DNA of 64,000 nucleotides from NCBI GenBank assembly GCA_020851795.1, contig JADZCA010000038.1, positions 1 through 64,000 of the forward strand, in the 5' to 3' direction. Source of the stretch: Planctomycetota bacterium. GTDB taxonomy: Bacteria > Planctomycetota > PLA2 > JAEUHO01. Each line of letters begins with the position of its first letter. The stretch's first letter is position 1. Position numbers and translations under genes: made by a program. Shown one piece after another: positions 37,043-47,688 of this stretch. Under the pieces are notes generated by a model that did not search any database, was not told where the DNA came from, and saw only the letters and a list, made by a program, of their open reading frames with translations.

Positions 37043-37915
37043 ATGCAACCGCCCGCGCCGCCCCCGTCCGCCGACGACGCGCTCCTGACGACGCGCGAGG
37101 TCGCCTCGTTGCTGCGCGTCCACGAGAAGCACGTCTACCGGCTGTTCCGTCGCGGGCTTCCGCGGCACCGGTTCGGCGGCGAGTGGCGCTACCGCCGCAC
37201 CGAGGTGCTGCGGTGGGCCGCCGGCGACGCCCCCACGCCCGTCGCGGTCGCGCCCCCGCCGCTCGTCGCGTCGGCCGGCGACGTCGCGACCGACCTGCTG
37301 CTCGCCGCCGTGCGCACCGAGGGCGGGCCCTGCCTCGGCGCGGTGCCGGCCGACTCCGCGACGGCGCTGTCGCTCCTGCGTGCGCGCCGCGCGCTCGCGG
37401 TCGGGTTCCACGGGGCGCCGGCCCCGGCCGAGGTCCCCGAGGGACGGGTGGTGCGGCTGCACCTCGTGCGCCGCGAGGTGGGGCTCGTGGGCCCGCGCGG
37501 CCGCACGCCCCGCGTGCAGGACGCGCTCGGAGGCCGTCTCGCGAGCCGCCCACCGAGCGCGGGCGTGCGCGCGACGCTCGACCGCGCGCTCCGCGGCGCC
37601 GGCGCCGACCCCGACACCGTCCACGGGGCCGCGACGGTCCACGCGTCGCACGCGGACGTCGTCTGCGCCGTGGCCCGCGGCGACGCCGACGTCGGGGTCG
37701 CCACGCACGCGTGGGCGCGGCGTCTGGGCCTCGCGTTCGCGCCGCTCGAGGTCGAGGACTACGGGCTGCTGCTGCTCGCGAGCGAGCTCGGCCGGCCGGA
37801 GGTCGTCCGGCTCTGCGAGGTCGCGCAGCGCGCCTCCCTCCGCACGCGCCTCGAGGGCGAGGCGGGCTACGACGCGCGCGACGTCGGCGCGGTCCGCTTC
37901 GCCCCCGACGCCTGA
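37043..37915 (+). CDS. HTH regulator with periplasmic-binding-protein-like domain (molybdate-responsive type)
   Basis: 290 aa. Residues about 14-62 form an excisionase/MerR-like winged helix: LTTREVASLLRVHEKHVYRL and GEWRYRRTEVLRWA. Residues about 85-285 resemble a type-2 periplasmic-binding-protein domain (PBP_like_2, ModA-like), with VVRLHLVRREVGLVGPRG, DVVCAVARGDADVGVATHAW and LAFAPLEVEDYGLLL. Such fusions are cytoplasmic regulators, and several sit beside molybdate/tungstate genes. Divergence from modABC supports a role as oxyanion-sensing regulator of that operon, replacing ModE. Confidence 0.85.
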   Translation: MQPPAPPPSADDALLTTREVASLLRVHEKHVYRLFRRGLPRHRFGGEWRYRRTEVLRWAAGDAPTPVAVAPPPLVASAGDVATDLLLAAVRTEGGPCLGAVPADSATALSLLRARRALAVGFHGAPAPAEVPEGRVVRLHLVRREVGLVGPRGRTPRVQDALGGRLASRPPSAGVRATLDRALRGAGADPDTVHGAATVHASHADVVCAVARGDADVGVATHAWARRLGLAFAPLEVEDYGLLLLASELGRPEVVRLCEVAQRASLRTRLEGEAGYDARDVGAVRFAPDA

Positions 37916-38015
37916 ACGGCGGGTCGCGCGGCGAGCGATCGGTCGCGGCGGGGTTTTCGCGCGCCCCCGCGCCGATTAGGCTCGCCCCGCCCTCGCCGAG
38001 GTCCCCCCGCGCCCG

Positions 38016-39011
38016 ATGCTCGAAGGTCATCCCGTCGTCTGCGTCACGCCCTCGGGCCGGCGCCGCTACATGGCGCTGCTCGCGCCGCACGTGCTGGCGT
38101 CGCCGGTGGTGGACCGCTGGGACCTGTGGGTGAACACGACCGTCCCGGCCGACCTCGCCTTCTTCGAGGGCCTCGCGCGGACCGACCCCCGCGTGCGGCT
38201 GGTGCGCCACCCCGACGGCGCCGCGCCCTGCGTCGAGGCGCTGGGCGCGTTCAGCCGGCTCGCGATGGACCCGGGCACCGTGTACGTGCGGCTCGACGAC
38301 GACGTCGTGTGGGCCGAGCCCGGCTTCTTCGAACGGCTGGCGGCGTTCCGGCTGGCGCACCGCGAGTACTTCCTCGTGATGCCGCTCATCCTCAACAACG
38401 CGCTCTGCTCGAACATCCTGCAGACGTTCGGGAAGATCGTCGCGTCGCGCCCCGTCGCGACGGTGTGCCTCGACAAGGTCGGCTGGCGCGACCCCGACTT
38501 CGCGGTGGCCCTGCACCGCTTCGCCCAGCGCACGATCGCCGCGGGCGACGTCGGGCGCCTCCACTGCGGCCCGGTCGAGATCGCGCTCAACCGATTCTCG
38601 ATCAACGGCATCTCGTGGATGGGCGAGGACATGGCGGCCTCGGGCGGCGTCGTCGGCCCCGACGAGGAGGAGGAGCTCTCGGCGGTGCTGCCGACGCGCC
38701 TGCGGCGCCGCAGCTGCTTCTTCACCGACGTCGCCTGCGCGCACTTCGCCTTCTACTCGCAGCGCGAGGTGCTCGACGAGACCGACGTCCTCGACGGCTA
38801 CGCCCGGCTCGCCGAGGGCCGGCCCGACCTGCGCGAGGCGACGGCGCGGGCGCGGGCGCTGCTGGCGGAGGCCGACGCGCTCGCCGACGGGACGGACTGG
38901 GCCTGGCCGCCGCGGCCGCGGGGCCTGCGGGCGCGGCTCCACCGCCTGCGCAAGCGATGGACGCGCCGCAAGCCGCCGCGCGTCACGCTCGCGCCGGGGC
39001 CCTCGTTCTGA
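38016..39011 (+). CDS. Glycosyltransferase-like protein (GT-A type)
   Basis: 331 aa. Metal-binding DxD-type motif in VYVRLDDDVVWAEPGFFERL (about 90-108), the usual nucleotide-sugar site of GT-A enzymes. An NNALCSNILQTFGKI stretch and a WMGEDMAASGG segment may bind acceptor. C-terminus Arg-rich and basic. First gene of a plus-strand operon with UDP-galactopyranose mutase and a second DDD-motif protein, hence probably a galactofuranosyl- or other surface-glycan transferase (inference from context). Confidence 0.7.
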   Translation: MLEGHPVVCVTPSGRRRYMALLAPHVLASPVVDRWDLWVNTTVPADLAFFEGLARTDPRVRLVRHPDGAAPCVEALGAFSRLAMDPGTVYVRLDDDVVWAEPGFFERLAAFRLAHREYFLVMPLILNNALCSNILQTFGKIVASRPVATVCLDKVGWRDPDFAVALHRFAQRTIAAGDVGRLHCGPVEIALNRFSINGISWMGEDMAASGGVVGPDEEEELSAVLPTRLRRRSCFFTDVACAHFAFYSQREVLDETDVLDGYARLAEGRPDLREATARARALLAEADALADGTDWAWPPRPRGLRARLHRLRKRWTRRKPPRVTLAPGPSF

Positions 39012-40180
39012 CCGCCACCGACCGCCCCGTGCTCGTCGTCGGCGCCGGGCTCGCCGGCGCGGTGCACGCCCGCGTCCTCGCCGAGGCGGGCCGCGACGTG
39101 CACGTGATCGACCGCCGGCCCCACGTCGCCGGCAACGCCCACGACGAGGTGGACGCGACCGGGGTGCGCCGCCACGTCTACGGCCCCCACCTCTTCCACA
39201 CGAACAGCGACCGCGTCCACGCCTGGCTCCTTCGTTTCACGACCTTCCTGCCCTACGAGCACCGCGTGACGGTCCGGCTCCCCGACGGCCGCGGGTTCGT
39301 CCCGGTCCCCGTGAACCGCGCCACGGTGAACACCGTGTTCGGGCAGCGCCTCGAGACCGAGGCGGAGGTCGCCGCGTTCCTCGCCCGCGTCGCCGTGCCG
39401 GTCGAGCGGCCCCGCAACGCCGCCGAGTGGCTGCACGCGCGCGTCGGGACCACGCTGACCGACCTCCTGTTCCGGCCGTACTCGCGCAAGATGTGGGGCG
39501 TCGAGCTCGAGGACCTCGACGCGTCGGTCGTCCGCCGCGTGCCGACGCGCCACGACGACGAGGACCGCTACTTCCCGACCGCGCGCCACCAGGGGATGCC
39601 GCGCGACGGCTACACCGAGATGGTCCGCCGCATGCTCGACCACCCGCGCATCCGGGTCGAGACGGGCGTCGCGTTCGAGCGCGCGATGCTGCGCGAGCAC
39701 GCCTTCTGCTTCGCGAGCTCGTCGATCGACGAGTGGTTCGGGTACGCGCTCGGGCCGCTCCCCTACCGGTCGATCCGCTTCCACCACCGCACCGAGCCGG
39801 CGCGCGCCTCGTTCGGGCCCACCGTGCAGGTCAACCTCGTCGAGCACCCGACGTTCACGCGGCACTGCGACTGGAGCCTGCTGCCGGGTCACGTGGTGCG
39901 CGCCACCGGGAGCAAGACCGTCACCCACGACGAGCCCTGCGACGTGCGCGACAACGGCCACGAGCGCTACTACCCGGTGCCCGACGGAAGCGGCGAGAAC
40001 GCGGCGCTGTACCGCCGCTACGTGGCGCTGGCGGCGGCGGAGCGCGACGTCGCCTTCGTCGGGCGCTGCGGGACCTACCGCTACCTCGACATGGACCAGG
40101 TGGTCGGCCAGTCGCTCGAGAGCGCGCACGCGTGGCTGCGCGGCGCGACCCCCGCGCCGGCCGCGGAGCCGCGCGGATGA
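38957..40180 (+). CDS. glf: UDP-galactopyranose mutase
   Basis: 407 aa if started at ATG 38957, overlapping the previous gene by 55 bp. GTG 39029, just before VLVVGAGLAGAVHA, is the alternative. A flavoenzyme that converts UDP-galactopyranose to UDP-galactofuranose. Features: FAD dinucleotide loop VVGAGLAGAVHARVLAEAG, HVYGPHLFHTNSDRV, the conserved PYSRKMWGVELEDL, RYFPTARHQGMPRDGYTEM, and ETGSKTVTHDEP-like (ATGSKTVTHDEPCD) followed by YYPVP near the C-terminus with GRCGTYRYLDMDQVVGQSL. All are hallmarks of bacterial Glf. It supplies galactofuranose for a surface polysaccharide made with the flanking transferases. Confidence 0.95.
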   Translation: MDAPQAAARHARAGALVLTATDRPVLVVGAGLAGAVHARVLAEAGRDVHVIDRRPHVAGNAHDEVDATGVRRHVYGPHLFHTNSDRVHAWLLRFTTFLPYEHRVTVRLPDGRGFVPVPVNRATVNTVFGQRLETEAEVAAFLARVAVPVERPRNAAEWLHARVGTTLTDLLFRPYSRKMWGVELEDLDASVVRRVPTRHDDEDRYFPTARHQGMPRDGYTEMVRRMLDHPRIRVETGVAFERAMLREHAFCFASSSIDEWFGYALGPLPYRSIRFHHRTEPARASFGPTVQVNLVEHPTFTRHCDWSLLPGHVVRATGSKTVTHDEPCDVRDNGHERYYPVPDGSGENAALYRRYVALAAAERDVAFVGRCGTYRYLDMDQVVGQSLESAHAWLRGATPAPAAEPRG

Positions 40181-41076
40181 GCAAGACCCTCGTCGTGCTG
40201 CGGTGCGGCCGCCGCTCGAAGCACCCGGGGTGGGTCGAGGGCGCGGGCGCGCGCACCTTCGACCTCTGCCTGTGCCCGTACGAGGAGGTGACGTCCCGCG
40301 GCGACGTCCCGGGCCCCGACCGGCCGCTGCCGGGGCAGAAGTGGTCGGGGCTCGCCGCCTTCCTCGCGCAGGACCCGCGCTGGCGCGGCTACGACCACGT
40401 CTGGCTGCCCGACGACGACCTCGAGGCGACGCCCGAGGCCCTCGAGGCGTTCTTCGAGCGCTGCCGGCGCCACGACGCCGCGCTCGCCGCCCCCGCGCTC
40501 GCGGAGGGCTCGGAGGCGTCACACCTGCTGACGCTGCGCAACCGCGCCTTCGTCGCGCGCGAGACGACGTTCGTCGAGGTGATGGCGCCGTGCTTCCGGC
40601 GCGACGTGCTCGAGCTCCTGCTCCCGACCTTCTCGCAGAGCCCGACGGGCTGGGGCTGGGGCCTCGACGACGTGTGGGCTCGGCGCCTCTCCTACCGTGG
40701 GCTCTGGGTCTTCGACGACGCGACGGTGCGCCACGCCCGCCCGGTCGGCGCGGCGCGCTCGACCGCGCAGGTGAGGGCCGCGGAGGCGGAGATGCGCGCG
40801 GTGCGCGCGCGCCACGACGCGTGCTCGATGCGCAAGACGACGGCGGGGCACCGGGCCGACGGCACGCGCGTCGCCGCGTCCGACCCCGCGTTCCCCGCGC
40901 TCTACGAGGCCGGCTACCGCTGGTTCCTCGACGACCACCCCGAGGCGGCCGAGCGCATGCGGCGCCACCAGGCGATGGACCCCGAGGCGTGGCTGCGCGG
41001 CGAACGCCCCCGCGACCCGTGGTGGCGGCGCGTGGCGCGGGCGCTGTCGCGTCGGGCCGGCGACGCCGGCGCGTGA
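40177..41076 (+). CDS. Glycosyltransferase-like protein with DDD motif (DUF707-like)
   Basis: 299 aa. ATG overlaps the glf stop (ATGA), so the two are translationally coupled. The motif VWLPDDDLEATPEALEAFF (about 88-106) looks like a nucleotide-sugar DxD site, and PTGWGWGLDDVWARRL is typical of DUF707-type predicted transferases. Residues at the C-terminus are Arg-rich. With glf and the gene at 38016 it probably builds a galactofuranose-containing glycan; donor and acceptor unknown. Confidence 0.72.
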   Translation: MSKTLVVLRCGRRSKHPGWVEGAGARTFDLCLCPYEEVTSRGDVPGPDRPLPGQKWSGLAAFLAQDPRWRGYDHVWLPDDDLEATPEALEAFFERCRRHDAALAAPALAEGSEASHLLTLRNRAFVARETTFVEVMAPCFRRDVLELLLPTFSQSPTGWGWGLDDVWARRLSYRGLWVFDDATVRHARPVGAARSTAQVRAAEAEMRAVRARHDACSMRKTTAGHRADGTRVAASDPAFPALYEAGYRWFLDDHPEAAERMRRHQAMDPEAWLRGERPRDPWWRRVARALSRRAGDAGA

Positions 41077-41126
41077 GCGGGCGCGGGACGGACGGGCCCC
41101 GCGTCGTCGCCCCGGGCCCGGCGCGG

Positions 41127-42371
41127 TCACTCGTAGCGGAGCACCCGGTGGGCGACGTCGGCGTCGGCGTCCACCTGGGCGGAGCTCTCGTGCAGGAGGG
41201 ACAGCTCCCACGCGGCCGTGTCGTAGTCGCGCGTCCGCGGGGCGCGCTGGCCGACCGCGCGCAGCCGGGCGAGCTGGTCGAACGACGGCAGCGCCTCCAC
41301 CGTCGCGACGCCGTGGACCACCTCGATGCGGTCGAGCTCGCGCGTCTGCACGCCGTGCACGACCCGCGCGTCGAGGCGGTCGTAGCGGCGCCGGTCGAGG
41401 TCGTCGGCGCGCAGCGGAACGTCGGCGAGGTACTGGCACGCCGCGAGCTCGATCAGGTCGCGCCCGTGGAGCTTCGACGCGAGCACCGGCAGGTTGCCGC
41501 CCGAGAAGCGCGCGCCCACCTCGATGAGGCACGGGCCGCGGTCGTCCACCTTGACCTCCATGTGGATCGGCGCGCGCCGCAGGCCGAGCGCCTCCACGAC
41601 GGCGGCCGCGTAGGTGCCCACCTGCGCGAAGAGCGGGTCGTGGGTGGCGATGCGGTCCGTGAGCCAGAAGAGGTTCGGCACGCCGTCCACCGTCCGGCGG
41701 TCGTAGCGCCAGACGTCGGTGACGAGCAGGTCGCTGCGGGCGTCCACGATGCCGTTGACGACGAGCTCGTCGCCCCCGACGTACTCCTCGAGCAGCACCC
41801 GCCCGCTCCCGGCCTGGCGCACGCGCTCGCAGTCGCGCAGCAGCGTGTCCTCGTCGGCGGGGAACGACACGTGCTCGGAGCCCGAGCCCGCGGTCGGCTT
41901 GACGACGACGGGCCAGCGCCCGACGCGCCGCTGGAAGCGCAGCGCGCCCTCGCGGTCGTCCACGACGGCGGAGGCGTTGACGCGGACCGTGCCGGCCCGC
42001 CGCAGCCACGCCTTCATGACCGCCTTGTCCCGGCACCGCTCCATCACGCGCAGCGAGTTCCAGTCGAGCCCGAGGTGCTCGGAGAGCCGCGCGCCGAGCA
42101 GCACCGTCTCCTCGTCCCACGGCACGACGCCCTCGACGCGGCCGTGCCGCGCGAGGATGCGCCGGGCCGCGGCGGCGGCGCCGCGCAACGACGTCGCCGG
42201 CAGCTCGTCCACGACGAAGCGCCCCAGCTCGTGCGACCACTTGTCGCGCCAGAGCCGGTGGCGGGCCTCGCTCGTGAACACGGCGACGGCGGCCTTGCCG
42301 AGCTTGCCGCCGAGGAAGCCGAGCAGGTGGCGGGGGTAGGTCCCCACCGGGTCCACGACGACGTAGGTCAT
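41127..42371 (-). CDS. ATP-grasp ligase-like enzyme 3 of the triple operon
   Basis: 414 aa. ATP-grasp fold: preATP segment VVPWDEETVLLGARLSEHLG, first lysine in RDKAVMKAWLRR, phosphate loop WPVVVKPTAGSGSEHVSF (Lys in VVKP), VLLEEYVGGDELVVNGIV, and the metal-binding pair ending in CLIEVGARFSGGN. ATP-grasp enzymes join a carboxylate to an amine or thiol via acylphosphate. Clearly a paralog of the gene upstream (shared VPWDE.TVLLGA, GTVRVN, EVLLEEYVGG/VRRAP blocks). ATG overlaps that gene's stop (ATGA). Substrates unknown. Confidence 0.85.
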   Translation of the reverse strand: MTYVVVDPVGTYPRHLLGFLGGKLGKAAVAVFTSEARHRLWRDKWSHELGRFVVDELPATSLRGAAAAARRILARHGRVEGVVPWDEETVLLGARLSEHLGLDWNSLRVMERCRDKAVMKAWLRRAGTVRVNASAVVDDREGALRFQRRVGRWPVVVKPTAGSGSEHVSFPADEDTLLRDCERVRQAGSGRVLLEEYVGGDELVVNGIVDARSDLLVTDVWRYDRRTVDGVPNLFWLTDRIATHDPLFAQVGTYAAAVVEALGLRRAPIHMEVKVDDRGPCLIEVGARFSGGNLPVLASKLHGRDLIELAACQYLADVPLRADDLDRRRYDRLDARVVHGVQTRELDRIEVVHGVATVEALPSFDQLARLRAVGQRAPRTRDYDTAAWELSLLHESSAQVDADADVAHRVLRYE

Positions 42372-43615
42372 CCGACGTACCGCAGCAGGGCCCGCGCGGC
42401 GACCGCGTCGCGCGCGACCTGCGCCGCGTCCGGGTGGAAGAGGTAGACCTCCCACGCCTTCGAGCCGACGTCGCGGCTCACGGGGACGCGCTGGCCCACC
42501 TTGCGCAGCATCCCCATCCCGACGAACGACGGGAGACGCTCGACCTCCTCGACGCCGAGGACCTCGCGCACGCACGCGACCTCGTGGGTCTGCACGCCGC
42601 TGACGACGCGCGCGGCGTGGCGGTCGTAGTGGTCGAAGTCCACGTCGTCCTCGGAGACGTCGAGCTCGGCGAGGTAGTGGCACGCCGCGAGCTCGAAGAG
42701 GTCGTGGTGGTGGAGCCGCGAGCCGAGCACGGGCTGGTGGCCCCCCGCGAAGCGGGCCCCGCACTCGATGAGGCACGGGCCCCGCTCGTCCACCTTGAGC
42801 TCCATGTGGAACGGGGCGCGACGCAGGCCCAGCGTGCGCAGCACCTCGCGGGCGTACGCCGCGGCCGCGGCGAACGGCGCCTCGTGGGTCGAGACCTTGA
42901 TCGTCTCGAAGTAGAGGTTCTTCTCGCCGTGGCTGTCGCGCTTGTCGTAGCGCCACACCTCGGTGACGAGCACCTCGCCGCACGCGTCCACGATCCCGTT
43001 GACGACGTGCTCGACGCCGCCGACGTACTCCTCGAGCAGGACCTCGCCCAGCCCGCGCTCGAGCACCTCCTGGCACGCGGCCAGCAGCGAGCCGACGTCG
43101 TCGGCGAAGTGCACGCTCATGGAGCCCGCGCCGCCCGTGGGCTTGACGACGACGGGCCACGCGTCGAGCGTCCGCGCGAACGCGACCGCCTGCCCGGCGT
43201 CGGTGACCGTGGCCGAGCGGTTGACGCGCACCGTCCCGTGCTCGCGCAGGTGCGCCTTGAGCACGAACTTGTCGCGGAAGCGCTCGATGACGCGCGCCGG
43301 GTTCCACCCGAGGTCGAGCGCCTCGCCCAGCTCGGCGCCGAGCAGCACCGTGCGCTCGTCCCACGGCACGATGCCCGAGAACCCGCCGGGGAACTCCGCG
43401 CGCAGCCGCTCGGCGAGCGCGCCGACGTGCTCGCGGTCCACGACGTGCTCGGCGACGACGCGTCCGCCGAGCTCGGCCCGCCAGCGCCGCTCCCAGAGCC
43501 CCGCCTGCGCGGGCGAGGAGAAGAGCGCGACGGCGTCGAGCCCGCGCCCCTGCAGGAAGCGCACGATGCGCGCGGGGTAGTCGTCGGTCGGGTCGATGAC
43601 GAGGTAGGGGTTCAC
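42368..43615 (-). CDS. ATP-grasp ligase-like enzyme 2 of the triple operon
   Basis: 415 aa from GTG 43615, which overlaps the stop of the preceding gene (GTGA). Same family as enzyme 3: SGIVPWDERTVLLGAELG, RDKFVLKAHLREHGTVRVN, WPVVVKPTGGAGSMSVHF, EVLLEEYVGGVEHVVNGIV, PFHMELKVDERGPCLIECGA. It differs in the region after VNGIV (KRDSHGEKNLYFE instead of RRTVDGVPNLFW), which may set substrate choice. Probably one of two successive ligation steps. Confidence 0.85.
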   Translation of the reverse strand: MNPYLVIDPTDDYPARIVRFLQGRGLDAVALFSSPAQAGLWERRWRAELGGRVVAEHVVDREHVGALAERLRAEFPGGFSGIVPWDERTVLLGAELGEALDLGWNPARVIERFRDKFVLKAHLREHGTVRVNRSATVTDAGQAVAFARTLDAWPVVVKPTGGAGSMSVHFADDVGSLLAACQEVLERGLGEVLLEEYVGGVEHVVNGIVDACGEVLVTEVWRYDKRDSHGEKNLYFETIKVSTHEAPFAAAAAYAREVLRTLGLRRAPFHMELKVDERGPCLIECGARFAGGHQPVLGSRLHHHDLFELAACHYLAELDVSEDDVDFDHYDRHAARVVSGVQTHEVACVREVLGVEEVERLPSFVGMGMLRKVGQRVPVSRDVGSKAWEVYLFHPDAAQVARDAVAARALLRYVG

Positions 43616-44838
43616 GCGACGTGCACCGTCAGCCGCTCGCCGGCGAAGGTCATGAGCTCCCGCAGCGCGTCGTAGTCCGCGTGGCGCAGGCGGAACCAGA
43701 CGTTGTTGAGGTAGCCCTTGTGGATCGGGTCGGTGGGCGTGCCGGGCGCGGGCACGCGGTGCGCGAAGAGGTGCGGGCGCAGCGCGGCCATCACGTGCTC
43801 GAGGCCGTCGTAGCCGACCACGCGCCCGTCGCGCGGCGGGCGCACCTGGACCGAGCCCGTCGCGAAGCGGCGGCTGGGCGGCCGCGTGACGCGACGGTGG
43901 AGCAGCACCTGCGCCCACTCGGCCCACACGTCGAGGTCGTTGCCGGCCGAGTGCAGGTCGTAGATCCGCTCGCCGGGCGGGCGGGCCCCGATCTCGGAGA
44001 ACTTGAGGCCCTTGGGCCCGAAGAACCACTCCATGTGGGTCGCCGACGTCCCGATGCCGAGCGTGCGGATCACCGTGCGGCCCATCGCCTTGAGCGCGTC
44101 GTAGGCGGGCTCGTCGGCGCGGTTGGTCGCGGCGATCTGGGGCGCGACGCGGCGGTCGTCGAGCGCGGAGAGCACGGTGGGGTAGTAGTGCGCGACGAAC
44201 TCGACGACGGGCGTCCCGTCCACCGCCAGCGTGTCGTAGAAGCCCTCGTGGCCGACGACGAACTCCTCGACCTGCACGGAGGCGCCCTGCCCGAGCCCGA
44301 GCCGCGACGCGGCGGCCTCGAGGCCCGCGACGTCGGTGCACCGCACGGTCCCGAGCCCGCCGAGGGCGGCCCGCGGCTTGACGATCACCGGGAAGCCCTC
44401 GCGCTCGGCGAAGGCGCGGAGCGCCGCGACGCTCGAGACCGCCTCCGACGCGGCGCACGGGACGCCGGCGGCCCGCAGCGTCTCCTTCATCGCGGCCTTG
44501 TCGCGGCACAGCGTCGCCGTGCGCACCGAGAGCCCCGGCAGCCCGAGCGCCTCGCGTGCCTGCGCGACGGGCAGCACGAGCGCCTCGTCGCCGGTCTCGA
44601 GCAGGTCCACGCCGCGCCGCGCCGACAGCGCCCGCACCGCCGCGACGAGGCCGTCGCGCGAGCCGAGGTCGTCGGCGTGGACCCAGCCGTCGAGGTGGCG
44701 GCGCAGCGGCTCGTCCACCGCCGCGGCCGGCCGTCCGCCCACGCCGGTGACGAGCGCCCCCGCCTCCTTGAGCCCTCGGACCATGTCCGTGTAGGCCGAG
44801 AACAGCTCGGGACCGACGAAGGCGACGTGGGGGCGCAT
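43612..44838 (-). CDS. ATP-grasp ligase-like enzyme 1 of the triple operon
   Basis: 408 aa. A more distant ATP-grasp protein than the two downstream ones: N-terminal FVGPELFSAYTDMVRGLKEA, RDKAAMKETLRAAGVPCA, GFPVIVKPRAALGGLGTVRC, VQVEEFVVGHEGFYDTLAVD, and catalytic-end GLKFSEIGARPPGERIYDLH. Resembles carbamoyl-phosphate-synthase-like and amino-acid-ligase-type ATP-grasp enzymes. Heads a three-gene operon whose members overlap by 4 bp each. Upstream lies repeat copy B. No precursor peptide or peptide synthetase is visible nearby. Confidence 0.85.
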   Translation of the reverse strand: MRPHVAFVGPELFSAYTDMVRGLKEAGALVTGVGGRPAAAVDEPLRRHLDGWVHADDLGSRDGLVAAVRALSARRGVDLLETGDEALVLPVAQAREALGLPGLSVRTATLCRDKAAMKETLRAAGVPCAASEAVSSVAALRAFAEREGFPVIVKPRAALGGLGTVRCTDVAGLEAAASRLGLGQGASVQVEEFVVGHEGFYDTLAVDGTPVVEFVAHYYPTVLSALDDRRVAPQIAATNRADEPAYDALKAMGRTVIRTLGIGTSATHMEWFFGPKGLKFSEIGARPPGERIYDLHSAGNDLDVWAEWAQVLLHRRVTRPPSRRFATGSVQVRPPRDGRVVGYDGLEHVMAALRPHLFAHRVPAPGTPTDPIHKGYLNNVWFRLRHADYDALRELMTFAGERLTVHVA

Positions 44839-44881
44839 CGGGCGGTCCGGACACTACCGCGAACGCGGCTCCGTGTCTGCC

Positions 44882-44913
44882 CGGGAGCCCCCGCGAGACG
44901 GCGGAGGCTCCCG
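44882..44913. terminator. Hairpin beside repeat copy B
   Basis: Perfect 8-bp stem CGGGAGCC / GGCTCCCG around a GC-rich 16-nt loop, 13 bp outside the left end of copy B and upstream of the ATP-grasp operon. It may end transcription coming from isocitrate dehydrogenase. Confidence 0.4.
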
Positions 44914-44925
44914 CGCGCGGCCGGC

Positions 44926-45159
44926 TAGCCCGCCGAGTTCACGAAAGACGAGGCCCGTCGAGCGCCGATCGCACATCAGGCCGCCGTCGGGGCTCGCGGA
45001 TTGCGCCCGGGCGCGCGTCGGCCGCGACGACGGCGTGTTCTGGCACCACGTCGAGGAGCGGACGACGCGTGGCGACGTGCATCGAATCGCCGACGGGCCC
45101 CACCTCACGCCCGGGCGCAAGACGCCGCCCCGACCTCGTCGGCTCGTGAATTCGGCGGG

Positions 45160-45162
<3 letters not shown>
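44926..45162 (-). repeat. Stop-capping structured repeat, copy B
   Basis: 237 bp with terminal arms TAGCCCGCCGAGTTCACGA and TCGTGAATTCGGCGGGCTA (one mismatch). Core hairpin region GGCGTG..CACGTC (weaker than in C). The last three bases (45160-45162) are the TAG stop codon of isocitrate dehydrogenase, so the element begins exactly at that stop codon on the minus strand. It fills most of the 321-bp gap before the ATP-grasp operon. Confidence 0.88.
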
Positions 45163-47640
<2,478 letters not shown>

Positions 47641-47688
47641 CCGGGAGTCCCGGGGGTTGCGCGCGACCGCGCGCTCCCCCGCGCCGGG

